64,000 nucleotides of DNA from Rhizobiales bacterium YIM 77505. GTDB taxonomy: Bacteria; Pseudomonadota; Alphaproteobacteria; Rhizobiales; Beijerinckiaceae. The stretch spans positions 3,705,501-3,769,500 of the forward strand of contig JQNH01000001.1 of assembly GCA_000745135.1 (NCBI GenBank), in the 5' to 3' direction. Shown here piece after piece: positions 37,684 through 46,056 of the stretch. The notes under the pieces were generated by a model, which was not told the origin of the DNA, did not search any database, and was given only the letters and a program-made list of their open reading frames with translations. The position numbers and the translations under genes were made by a program. How positions within the stretch are numbered: the first letter of the stretch is position 1; each line of letters starts with the position of its first letter.

Positions 37684-38814
37684 ATGACCACCATCACCAT
37701 CCGCGGCGAACACGACCCTCAAACCATCGCACAGCTCGAACGCTGCATGGGCGTCGGGAGCGCCGTGAGGGGCGTGCTCTGCGCTGACGGCCATCTCGGC
37801 TACGCGCAGCCGGTGGGCGGCGTCATCGCCTATGAGGAGCACATCTCCATCTCGGGCGTCGGCTTCGATATCGCCTGCGGCAACCTCGCCGTGCGCACCG
37901 ATGCACACTTCACGGACCTCGAGGGCAAGGTCGCCGACATCCTCGCCGACATCGGCAGGCGCGTGAGCTTCGGCGTCGGACGCACCAACGACCGGCCCGT
38001 GGAGCACCCGCTCTTCGACTCGCCCCTTTGGTCGGACGCGGGAGTCCAGCACCTGAAGGGCATGGCGCGCGCGCAGCTCGGCACGGTGGGCTCCGGCAAC
38101 CATTACGTGGACCTGTTCGAGGACGAGGAAGGCTTCGTCTGGATCGGCGTGCATTTCGGCTCGCGGGGCCTCGGCCATCGCAGCGCGACGCAGTTCCTGA
38201 AGGCGGCGGGCGGCAAGGAGGGAATCGATGTGGAGCCGGCCCTCGTGCATCAGGACTCGGAGCTCGGGCGACGCTATCTCGCGGCCATGACGCTGGCCGG
38301 TGAATACGCCTATGCCGGCCGGGAATGGGTCGTGGGGGAAGTGCTCGACATCCTGGGCGCAGACGTCACCGACAAGGTCCACAACCACCACAATTTCGCC
38401 TGGCGCGAGCGCCACGGAGGCCGCGATTACTGGGTCGTGCGCAAGGGCGCGACGCCGGCCTTTCCCGGCCAGCGCGGCTTTGTGGGCGGCTCCATGGGCG
38501 ACGACGCCGTGATCCTCGAAGGCGTCGAGAGCGAGGCTTCCGCCGCGACGCTCTATTCCACCGTGCACGGGGCGGGGCGCCTGTTCGGCCGCCGCGAGGC
38601 CAAGCGCCGCTTCTCCCGCGAGGCGATGGAGGCCTGGCTTAAGGAGAAGGGGGTCATGCTGCGCGGCGGCGACCTCGATGAGAGCCCGATGGCCTATCGC
38701 CGCCTCGACGAGGTGCTCGCCCACCACGCCGGCACCGTCCGCATTCAGCACCGGCTGCGTCCCTTCGCCGTCGCCATGGCCGGCCGGGGGGACTTCGACC
38801 CCTACAAGGACTGA
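37684..38814 (+). CDS. rtcB: RtcB-family RNA ligase
   Basis: 376 residues, shorter than E. coli RtcB (408). Ligates 2',3'-cyclic phosphate RNA ends to 5'-OH using GTP and Mn2+. Metal and guanylation residues are visible: ADGHLG, GVGFDIACGN, GTVGSGNHYVDL, HNHHNFAWRER and the guanylated His295 in VHGAGR. A good GGGGGAG ribosome site precedes the start. There is no rtcA cyclase or rtcR next to it; the divergent neighbour is the caspase-like gene. It could be an RtcB2/repair-type paralogue. Confidence 0.92.
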   Translation: MTTITIRGEHDPQTIAQLERCMGVGSAVRGVLCADGHLGYAQPVGGVIAYEEHISISGVGFDIACGNLAVRTDAHFTDLEGKVADILADIGRRVSFGVGRTNDRPVEHPLFDSPLWSDAGVQHLKGMARAQLGTVGSGNHYVDLFEDEEGFVWIGVHFGSRGLGHRSATQFLKAAGGKEGIDVEPALVHQDSELGRRYLAAMTLAGEYAYAGREWVVGEVLDILGADVTDKVHNHHNFAWRERHGGRDYWVVRKGATPAFPGQRGFVGGSMGDDAVILEGVESEASAATLYSTVHGAGRLFGRREAKRRFSREAMEAWLKEKGVMLRGGDLDESPMAYRRLDEVLAHHAGTVRIQHRLRPFAVAMAGRGDFDPYKD

Positions 38815-38820
38815 CCCGTC

Positions 38821-39846
38821 CTATCGGCCGTAGATGCGGTCGAGGATCCGGGCCACCGTGACGAGGCGCTCCGCCGCCGGATCGTAGCCTTCGCCAGCGG
38901 CGAGGCGCCGTGCCCAGTCGGCGGCTGCCCGGCCGCCCCAGGGGTCAGGCGGATTCGCCAACGTCTCCCGCGCGGTGCCCCGATAGCGCTCCGCGACGAA
39001 GTCGTAAAAGGATCCGTCGACGTTGGAAAGGCGCGCGCCCCCGTCCGTGCCATAGAAGGCGGCGGAAATGACCGCATCGCAGCCGGCCTGGAGCCGCCAG
39101 GAGCAGGCGATCTCGGCCACGGCACCGGTGGCAAGTTCCAGTTGGGCGATGGCGTAGTCTTCCACGCGAGCCTTTGGATCGGTGAGCGGCGTTCCGCCAG
39201 CAAAGAGCTTCGCCGAGACTGCTTCCACCTGCGGGAAATCAAGAGTCCACAAAGCGAGATCGACCAGGTGGACGCCGAGATCCATGACGCAGCCACCGCC
39301 GGCGAGCCGCGGATCATAGAACCACGCCTTGTCGGGCCCATAGGCGTTATGGAAGACGAGCTGTGCGGCAAAGACCCGGCCGAGAGCGCCCGAGCGGACG
39401 AGGTCGCGGATGCGGCGCATGCCCGCCGTGAAGCGGTAGGAGAGATCGACCGCGAGCAACCGATCGGCGGCGCGCGCAGCAGCGACGACGGCTTCGACCT
39501 CCGCCGCGGTGAGGCCGAGCGGCTTCTGGCAGAACACCGCGACGCCGCGCCGCAACGCCTGCAGGGACTGGTTCGCGTGCAGAGCGCTTGGGGTTGCGAT
39601 CACGACACCGTCGACACCTTCGTCGAGCAGTGCGTCGAGGCTTGCAACCTGCTGGGCCTCCGGCGCAAGGCGCGCAGCCTCGGCAGTGCACTCGGGCGAG
39701 GGGTCGGCGATGGCGACGACCTCGACGACACCGGTTTCAACGATCGCCTGCATGCGGTGGCGGCCGATCCACCCGACCCCAAGAAAGCCGATCCGGGGTC
39801 GCGACAGCGTGGGCGCAGTGCAGCTCTCGAGAAGGGTTCGAGTCAT
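38821..39846 (-). CDS. Gfo/Idh/MocA family oxidoreductase
   Basis: 341 residues. N-terminal Rossmann fold GFLGVGWIGRHRMQAI, then VFCQKPLGLTAAEVEA with the family Lys, and YDPRLAGGGCVMDLGVHLVDLA typical of the C-terminal domain. Members oxidise or reduce sugars and polyols with NAD(P). The start ATGA overlaps the stop of the upstream dehydrogenase gene, so both are probably made together for one pathway; the substrate cannot be told from sequence. Confidence 0.9.
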   Translation of the reverse strand: MTRTLLESCTAPTLSRPRIGFLGVGWIGRHRMQAIVETGVVEVVAIADPSPECTAEAARLAPEAQQVASLDALLDEGVDGVVIATPSALHANQSLQALRRGVAVFCQKPLGLTAAEVEAVVAAARAADRLLAVDLSYRFTAGMRRIRDLVRSGALGRVFAAQLVFHNAYGPDKAWFYDPRLAGGGCVMDLGVHLVDLALWTLDFPQVEAVSAKLFAGGTPLTDPKARVEDYAIAQLELATGAVAEIACSWRLQAGCDAVISAAFYGTDGGARLSNVDGSFYDFVAERYRGTARETLANPPDPWGGRAAADWARRLAAGEGYDPAAERLVTVARILDRIYGR

Positions 39847-40832
39847 GGGAAGGTCACCAGCGCCTTGAGGAACCCGTCCGGGCGGTCGCGGGTGGCGTCG
39901 AGCGCATCACCCAGACGAGCGAGAGGAAACTGGTGGGTGTAGAGGGGGGTCGGGTCGAAGCGGCCGGAAGCGACGGCGCTGACCGCCTCGCGCATGCCCT
40001 CAAGATAGCGCGCTGGATCGCGCTCATGGGCGTTGATCACGTCGAGGCCGCGCCAGTTCCAGAGCTGCATGTTGACCTGCCGCGGCCCGTCCTGGTGATA
40101 CCCGGCGATGATCAGCCGACCGCCTTCGCGGGTGAGCTCCGCCGCGAGGTCGAGCGGCCATTGCTTGCCGACCGCTTCGATCACCCGGTCGCAGAAGACG
40201 CCGCCGGTGAGATCCTTCACCCTCGCGATGATGTCGTGATGGTTCTGCATCGAGATGGTCTCGGCTGCCCCGAAGGCGCGCGCCATTTCGAGCGAGAAGG
40301 GGCGCCGCGAGATGGCAATGACTCGAGCGCCTGCATCCGTCGCGAGCCGCGTCAGGATCGCTCCGAGAAAGCCGATGCCGATAACGGCGACGGTGTGTCC
40401 CTGCCGGATGTCGCTGCGGCGAAAGATGTTCATGGCGCAGCCGAGGGGCTCGCCCGGGAACGGCTTTCCCGCCAGGCTTTCCGGGAGGCGCACGAGCGCG
40501 CTCGCTTCCGCGAGGTCGTATTCCGCATAGGCATGGTAGGAGAGCGCAGCGACCCGGTCCCCCACCGAAATCCCGGTGACGCTCTCGCCCAACGCGTCGA
40601 CCACGCCCCAGCCCTCGTGGCCGAGAGCGCCCGGCGCAGTGGGAAAGCGCATCCAGTCCGGCCCCGCCCAAGGCGTGAGGTTCGAGGCGCAGACGCCACA
40701 GCCCTCAAGCCGAATACGAACCTGACCCGGTCCGGGTTCAGGCCGGGGCACATGGGCGATCTCGACGCGGCCTGGGCCGGTGAACACCGCCGCCTGCATC
40801 GTTCCCGCCGCCGCGGCGGCTCCTGACGTCAT
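39843..40832 (-). CDS. Zinc-type alcohol dehydrogenase superfamily (MDR) protein
   Basis: 329 residues. GroES-like N-terminal domain with GCGVCASNLTPWAGP and GALGHEGWGVVDALG, catalytic zinc-type residues Cys and His-Glu, and a Rossmann motif VIGIGFLGAILTRLA. The four-Cys structural zinc loop of classical ADHs is absent. Start ATG at 40832 with AGAGAGG upstream; an internal Met 11 codons later is possible. Coupled to the MocA-type gene; the pair resembles sugar or polyol catabolic dehydrogenases. Confidence 0.87.
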   Translation of the reverse strand: MTSGAAAAAGTMQAAVFTGPGRVEIAHVPRPEPGPGQVRIRLEGCGVCASNLTPWAGPDWMRFPTAPGALGHEGWGVVDALGESVTGISVGDRVAALSYHAYAEYDLAEASALVRLPESLAGKPFPGEPLGCAMNIFRRSDIRQGHTVAVIGIGFLGAILTRLATDAGARVIAISRRPFSLEMARAFGAAETISMQNHHDIIARVKDLTGGVFCDRVIEAVGKQWPLDLAAELTREGGRLIIAGYHQDGPRQVNMQLWNWRGLDVINAHERDPARYLEGMREAVSAVASGRFDPTPLYTHQFPLARLGDALDATRDRPDGFLKALVTFP

Positions 40833-40923
40833 CGGCAACCTCTCTACCCGTAATGGCCAAAGCTTGGCCGTATCCGCCGCGATAACGATGGAGGGTGCCT
40901 GAAGGTTCACGCCCTGGTACGGC

Positions 40924-41706
40924 TTAGAGCTGGAGCGCGCGGCGGATAGCGACCTCCAGTCCCCCTTCCCGGTACGCGACAGTCGCCTCGATGCCGAAGG
41001 CGGCCGCAAGATGAGCTGCCGTCAAGACCTCCTGCGGTGGGCCGGCGGCGGCGACGCGATGACCGTGGAGCAGCACCATGCGATGGGCAAAGCGGGCCGC
41101 AAGGGCCAAGTCGTGCATGACCGCGACGACGAGCCCGTCGCGGGCCCGGGTGCGCAGCACGTCAAGGATGAGGAGCTGGTGACGCGGATCCAGCGCGGCC
41201 ACGGGCTCGTCGGCGATGAGGATGGGAGCTTCGGTTGCAAGGGCGCGGGCAAGGAGCGCGCGCGCGCGCTCGCCGCCGGAAAGCTGTGTCGCTGGCCGAT
41301 CCTCGAGCCCCCGCAGCCCGACCGCCGCGATGGCTGCTGCCACCGCCTCCCGTCCCCGGTCGTCCAGCGACCCAGGGCTCGCGCCATGCGGGAGGCGGCC
41401 GAGCGCGACGACGTCCCTCACCGGCAGCGGCCAGGCGATGCTGCCGTTCTGCGGCAGATAGGCGAGGGCGCGTCCGCGGGCCATCCGTTCCATGGCACGG
41501 ACATTCTGGCCCTGAAGACGCACGACCCCGCGCGCTGGCGCGACGAGCCCGGCGAGCGCGCGCATGAGCGTCGTCTTGCCGGCGCCGTTGGGGCCGATCA
41601 CGACGGTCATCTCGCCCTGGGCGAAGGAAAGGTCGATCTCGCTCAGGACCTCGCGGGCGCGAAGATGCACAGAAAGACCCGAAACCTCGAGCAGAGCCGC
41701 GGTCAT
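40924..41706 (-). CDS. ABC transporter ATPase, cobalamin/iron-complex type
   Basis: 260 residues. Walker A GPNGAGKTT, signature LSGGERARALLARALA and Walker B PILIADEPVAALD. FecE/BtuD family. The start overlaps the permease stop by 4 bases. Last gene of the minus-strand operon headed by a cobalamin riboswitch, so vitamin B12 is the likely substrate. Confidence 0.93.
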   Translation of the reverse strand: MTAALLEVSGLSVHLRAREVLSEIDLSFAQGEMTVVIGPNGAGKTTLMRALAGLVAPARGVVRLQGQNVRAMERMARGRALAYLPQNGSIAWPLPVRDVVALGRLPHGASPGSLDDRGREAVAAAIAAVGLRGLEDRPATQLSGGERARALLARALATEAPILIADEPVAALDPRHQLLILDVLRTRARDGLVVAVMHDLALAARFAHRMVLLHGHRVAAAGPPQEVLTAAHLAAAFGIEATVAYREGGLEVAIRRALQL

Positions 41707-42731
41707 GCCGGCGCATCCGCGATCTCGGCGCGCCGGCGGGCAATGATCCATAGGAAGACCGGAATGCCGAGGAGCGCCGTCAAGACGCCGATCTTCACCT
41801 CGGCGGCGGAGGGGATGAGGCGCACGGCGCAATCCGCCGCGAGCAGCAGCGCCGCCCCGGCGAGACCAGCCGGAATGAGGGCACGCGCGGGATCATGGCC
41901 GACGAGGGGGCGCACGAGATGGGGGGCGACGAGGCCGATGAAGCCGATCGCGCCCGCGACGGCGACGGCCGCTCCAACCCCGACCGCGCTCGCACCGACC
42001 GTCATGAGTCGAACACGCTGCACATCCACGCCGAGACTCTCTGCCGCTTCCTCTCCGAGGGACAGGGCTTGAAGGCCCGTCCGCACCATGAGCAACGCGG
42101 CCATGGCAGCAATCAGGAACGGAGCGGCGAGCGCCACGTGGACCATCGAGCGGTCCTCGAGGGAGCCGAGGAGCCAGAAGACGATCTCGGTGACCGCAAA
42201 AGGATTGGGGGATAGGCTGATCGCGAGCGAGGTGGCCGCCCCGGCGAGGCTGCCGATGGCAAGCCCTGCGAGCACCAGCACCACCGTGCCTGCGTCCCGG
42301 CCGGCCACCCACACGACGAGGGCGATCGACAGGAGCGCGCCGAGAATGGCGGCTGCCGGCAGCGCCAAGGAGAGCGCGCCCGCCCATCCGAAGTAGAGGG
42401 TCAGTACGGCCCCGAGCGCCGCTGCCTGAGGAGCGCCGAACACGGTCACGTCTGCCAGCGGATTGCGCAGCAAGCCCTGGAGTGCCGCGCCGCTTAAGCC
42501 GAGCGTGCCGCCGATAAGGAGGGCGAGCAGCGTGCGCGGCAGGCGGATCTCGCGCACGATGACGCTGGCGCTCCCCTCATCGAAGACGAGCGCCTTCGCC
42601 GCGAGCCACGGCGGCAGCCGCGCCGGGCCAATGGCGAGGGAGGCGATGGCAAGCACGACGACCAACCCGATCAGGGCCGGTCCGAGCCAGCGTGCGCGCG
42701 ACGTGATGCCGGTTGCCATGGCGGCACTCAT
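41703..42731 (-). CDS. FecCD-family ABC permease (probable B12 importer)
   Basis: 342 residues, about nine to ten membrane segments. FecCD/BtuC hallmarks: RLPRTLLALLIGGTLGLSGAALQGLLRNPLA near residue 65 and GFIGLVAPHLVRPLVGHDP in the C-terminal part, where the ATPase docks. It follows the TonB receptor gene by 138 bases and overlaps the ATPase gene. Confidence 0.94.
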   Translation of the reverse strand: MSAAMATGITSRARWLGPALIGLVVVLAIASLAIGPARLPPWLAAKALVFDEGSASVIVREIRLPRTLLALLIGGTLGLSGAALQGLLRNPLADVTVFGAPQAAALGAVLTLYFGWAGALSLALPAAAILGALLSIALVVWVAGRDAGTVVLVLAGLAIGSLAGAATSLAISLSPNPFAVTEIVFWLLGSLEDRSMVHVALAAPFLIAAMAALLMVRTGLQALSLGEEAAESLGVDVQRVRLMTVGASAVGVGAAVAVAGAIGFIGLVAPHLVRPLVGHDPARALIPAGLAGAALLLAADCAVRLIPSAAEVKIGVLTALLGIPVFLWIIARRRAEIADAPA

Positions 42732-42794
42732 GCGAGCCCGGCAGCGCGCTTCACCCTCCCAAGAAGCGCGCCGACTTTTTCGATCCCTTTCCTA

Positions 42795-42817
42795 CCCTGC
42801 CCCGCAAGGGCGGAGGG
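42795..42817. repeat. Small palindromic element upstream of the permease gene
   Basis: C/G-block inverted repeat (GCCC / GGGC plus flanking CCC / GGG around CGCAA) in the 138-base gap between receptor and permease genes. Same style as the elements at 3144 and 14933. Could also help differential expression within the operon. Confidence 0.35.
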
Positions 42818-42869
42818 GGCAGCGGCGTCGGTGCTTTTCTTGGGGAGGGGCATGATCCTCTGCGTTGCT

Positions 42870-44846
42870 TCACCAGGTGGCGCGCAGGCCAGCATAAACG
42901 GCGCGGCCGGTCGTGCCGTAGTTCTGGACCTCCTCGAAGCGGGCATTGGTGAGGTTCTCGCCCCGGAGGAAGAGGCTGACGGTGTCGTTGACGCGATAAT
43001 CCGCATAAATGTCGAGATGCGCATAGGGCTGCAGCTTGGCGACTTCGTTCAGCGAGCTGAAGCGATGGTCGACGAAGACCACGGTCGGCTCGATGGACAG
43101 GCGCTCGGTCGGCGTGATGATGAAACCGATCCGGCCCTCGTGCCGCGGCCGGCGGGCGAGCTGCAAGTTGGTCTGTCGGTCGATGGCGTCGAGGGCGGTG
43201 TAGGTCACCTTCATGCGAAGGTAATGCGGCCACAGCTCGAGGTCAGCGGAGAGCTCGGCGCCGGCCATGCGGGCGCGGGCGACATTGAAGTAGCAGCCGA
43301 AGAACTGGCCGGGCCGACAGCGCGAAACGTCTGTCGTGAAGTCGATGAGGTCACGATAGCGATTCCAGAACAGCGTACCCGACAGCTTCACGCGACCGTC
43401 GAAGAGTATCTGGTCGACGCCGCCGTCGATGCCGAAGGAGTGCTCGGGGTGCAGGTCGGGCGTTCCGAAGGAGGGGCTGTAGAGCTGGAAGAGCGAGGGC
43501 GCTTTGCCTCCCGTCCCGGCGCTCATCCGAAGCTTGGTCTCGGTCTCCGGAACCTCGTACGCCGCCGTCGCGCGCCAGGTGGCAAAGCGCTCCACGTCGC
43601 GCACGTCGTCGATGCGCCCCGCAAGCGAGAGGTGCAGGTGATCGAACACGGTGACCTGATGAAGCGCGAAGAGGGAGCGCGTCGTCTGCTCGGCCGCGAT
43701 GGTGCGCGTCCACGGCGTGGGCGGCAGCAGGTCCCGCCTGAAGCTGTCCGCCTGCTCCCGCTCGGCCCGCATGCCGAAGGTGAGAAGGCCCAAGGGGCCG
43801 AGCTTGAGGTCCCCCTGGTACTCCGCGCCGATCCGGTCGCCGATGAACTCGGTGCTGCTGGCGAAGGTCGAGAGCGGCCCTCCGAAGGAGAAATAGCTGA
43901 AATCGCGGGTGTCGCGGACCGTGCGGTTTGCAAACACCGTCACCGTATTGTGGAGCACGCCTCCGAAGGAGTCGGCAAGGAGCCGCGCATAGCCGTTGGT
44001 CAGCTGGCTCTCGGATCGGGAGGGAGTATCGGGAAAAGGAAGGAAGGCGGCGTCATACTGCGCCCGGTTCAAGCTATGGAGGCCGCCGAATTCGAGCCGC
44101 GTCGTCTCGTCGAGATTGATCCCGATGCGCCCCATGACGCCTGCCTTGCGCGTGCTGTCCGGCTCAAAGCCTGAGGGGGCGAGATAGCGCAGGCGCGGGA
44201 TGCGGTAGCCGAAGGCGGAGAAGCCTGCCGAGTCGAAGCCGGCGAAGCCGAAGGAGTAGTCGATCCGGTCGTCGCCACCCGAGATGCCGCCCTTGACTTC
44301 CTTCGAGCCGTAGCTGCCTGCCTCGACGGACAGCGTGGAGCGCGGCTTGCCGCGTCCGCGCTTGGTGATGATGTTGATGACGCCGCCCATGGCTTCCGAG
44401 CCATAGAGGGCCGATTGCGGGCCCCGCAGCACCTCGATGCGCTCGATATCGGCGAGGACCAAGTTGGCGAAGTCGAATTCGCGGCCGGTCGAGGACGGGT
44501 CGTTGATCCGAATGCCGTCGACGAGCACCAGCGTATGGCGCGTGTCGCCGCCGCGGATGCGCACGAACTGGCTCTGCCCCGGCCCGCCGTTGCGGGCGAC
44601 CGTCAAACCCGGCACGCGGCGGAAGAGCTCGGCCACGTCCTTGACGCTCGCCTTTTCGATCTCCTCGGACGTGATGACGGTGATGGCGCTGCCGGCCCGC
44701 TGGATCGGCTGCGCCGTGCGGGTCGGCGTGACGACGATGTCGGCCAAGCGGCCATCCGAAGCGGGCTGCGCCGCGGCAGCGCCGGGAACCAAAAGCGTGA
44801 AAAGGAGAAAAGACGCCGCCGGCAGGCGGCTCGACAGGCCGGTCAT
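42870..44846 (-). CDS. TonB-dependent receptor, BtuB-like vitamin B12 outer-membrane transporter
   Basis: 658 residues. Signal peptide about 1-26, TonB box region DIVVTPTRT, plug domain (SVKDVAELFRRVPGLTVAR, RGGDTRHTLVLVDGIRINDP, EVLRGPQSALYGSEAMGGVINI), then a 22-strand barrel ending in aromatic Trp (GLRATW). The ribosome site is GGAGGAGG. The gene is preceded by a cobalamin riboswitch, which makes corrinoids the likely substrate. Start at 44846 because the preceding in-frame codons lie in the riboswitch. Confidence 0.93.
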   Translation of the reverse strand: MTGLSSRLPAASFLLFTLLVPGAAAAQPASDGRLADIVVTPTRTAQPIQRAGSAITVITSEEIEKASVKDVAELFRRVPGLTVARNGGPGQSQFVRIRGGDTRHTLVLVDGIRINDPSSTGREFDFANLVLADIERIEVLRGPQSALYGSEAMGGVINIITKRGRGKPRSTLSVEAGSYGSKEVKGGISGGDDRIDYSFGFAGFDSAGFSAFGYRIPRLRYLAPSGFEPDSTRKAGVMGRIGINLDETTRLEFGGLHSLNRAQYDAAFLPFPDTPSRSESQLTNGYARLLADSFGGVLHNTVTVFANRTVRDTRDFSYFSFGGPLSTFASSTEFIGDRIGAEYQGDLKLGPLGLLTFGMRAEREQADSFRRDLLPPTPWTRTIAAEQTTRSLFALHQVTVFDHLHLSLAGRIDDVRDVERFATWRATAAYEVPETETKLRMSAGTGGKAPSLFQLYSPSFGTPDLHPEHSFGIDGGVDQILFDGRVKLSGTLFWNRYRDLIDFTTDVSRCRPGQFFGCYFNVARARMAGAELSADLELWPHYLRMKVTYTALDAIDRQTNLQLARRPRHEGRIGFIITPTERLSIEPTVVFVDHRFSSLNEVAKLQPYAHLDIYADYRVNDTVSLFLRGENLTNARFEEVQNYGTTGRAVYAGLRATW

Positions 44847-44887
44847 GAAGAACCTCCTCCGCCCCACCGGCGGACCAAGGGTTGCAC

Positions 44888-45078
44888 TCGACGCTGGCCG
44901 GTCTCCTGGCTTGCGGCTTGAAGCGCGGCGATCCGCCTTCCCGACGCGTTCTCGCATCAGTGGCTGTTGTGGATCGCCGCTCGCCGCTCACAGTTGCGGG
45001 GGCAGCCCCGGAGTTGAGCCTTGCGGCTCGCACCGGATTCCCGTTTCACCCCGGTCGAAAGCGGGGCACCAACGTCAA
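44888..45078 (-). ncRNA. Cobalamin riboswitch
   Basis: Read on the minus strand, the leader shows the full set of B12 riboswitch landmarks: P1 arms (TTGACGTT at the 5' end, AGCGTCGA at the 3' end, pairing with wobbles), GGTGAAACGGGAATCCGGTG, CCCCGCAACTGTGA, GCCACTG, GGGAAGGCG and the B12 box AAGCCAGGAGACCGGCC (44896-44912). It ends 41 bases before the receptor start. A small hairpin at 44859-44873 overlaps the edge of the Shine-Dalgarno sequence and could be the expression platform blocking translation when adenosylcobalamin is bound. Confidence 0.94.
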
Positions 45079-45184
45079 TGGGATCGGTATCGGGGAGCGA
45101 GCGCCTCTGCAACCGCCGACGAAGCTTGGTTCGGCAAAACGAACGGGCGTGGCAGAGTCGCCACACTCAGTGATAGGGAACGCC

Positions 45185-46009
45185 ATGGTCGTCCGCCTGC
45201 TCGTGCTTGCCATCGTCTTGTTCGCTCTGCCAGCCCGCGCCGAGACGCCGCCACAGCGCATCGTCTCGCTGAACAAATGCACCGACCAGCTCCTGGTGGC
45301 GCTGGTCGAGCGATCGCGCATCGCTTCGGTGTCGCCCATCGGCACGGACGAGTTCTCCTTCCTTGCCGAGGAGTTGAAGGGACTCCCCGCCAATTCGGGC
45401 CGCGGAGAGTCGATCCTTCTCACGAAGGCGGACCTTGTCCTCGCCGGCCCCTTCGAGTCGCATGTGCGGCGTCATCTCCTGCGCCGCCAGGGCTTTGAGG
45501 TGATGGTGCCGGGCCCGTGGTCGTCTCTCGCCGAGGGCCGCGCCCAAATTCGCGACGTCAGCCGACGGCTTGGCGCCGAAGCGAGGGGCGAGGCACTGAT
45601 CGCGGCGATCGATGCCGCCCTCGAACGAAGCCGCAGCATCGCTCCAGCGCCGCGGAGCGTGCTCGTCCTCCAGCGGCGCGGCTATACGCCCGGCGAGAGC
45701 GGCATCCTCGATGAGCTCCTGCGCCACATGGGCCTGACGCCATACTCGGAGCGGCTCGGGCTCAAGCAGGGCGGGATGGTCTCGCTCGAGAAGCTCGTCG
45801 CCGATCCGCCCGACTACATCCTCATGGGCGAAGGCGAGCGGCGCGCCATCGACCAGGGCTCGGCGCTCCTGTGGCACCCGGCGCTCGTCGCCGCCGTTCC
45901 GCCGGAGCGCAGGCTCTATCTCCCGGCCCGGCTCACCATCTGCAACGGACCTGCGACGCCCTATGCCATCGATGCCTTGGCCGCGGAGGTGCGGGCGAAG
46001 GTGCGGTAG
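45185..46009 (+). CDS. Periplasmic binding protein of a cobalamin/iron-complex ABC importer
   Basis: 274 residues. Signal peptide 1-20 (ALPARA), then RIVSLNKCTDQLLVALVERSRI and a two-domain BtuF/FecB-type fold. It is divergent from the receptor-permease-ATPase operon and completes it. The riboswitch does not cover this strand, so it must have its own promoter in the ~105 bases between 45079 and 45184. It could bind another metal complex, but the locus argues for B12. Confidence 0.87.
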   Translation: MVVRLLVLAIVLFALPARAETPPQRIVSLNKCTDQLLVALVERSRIASVSPIGTDEFSFLAEELKGLPANSGRGESILLTKADLVLAGPFESHVRRHLLRRQGFEVMVPGPWSSLAEGRAQIRDVSRRLGAEARGEALIAAIDAALERSRSIAPAPRSVLVLQRRGYTPGESGILDELLRHMGLTPYSERLGLKQGGMVSLEKLVADPPDYILMGEGERRAIDQGSALLWHPALVAAVPPERRLYLPARLTICNGPATPYAIDALAAEVRAKVR

Positions 46010-46056
46010 GGCGTCTGCCGATTTCGGGCGCGTCGCGCGTGTGTTAGGTCAGCCCC

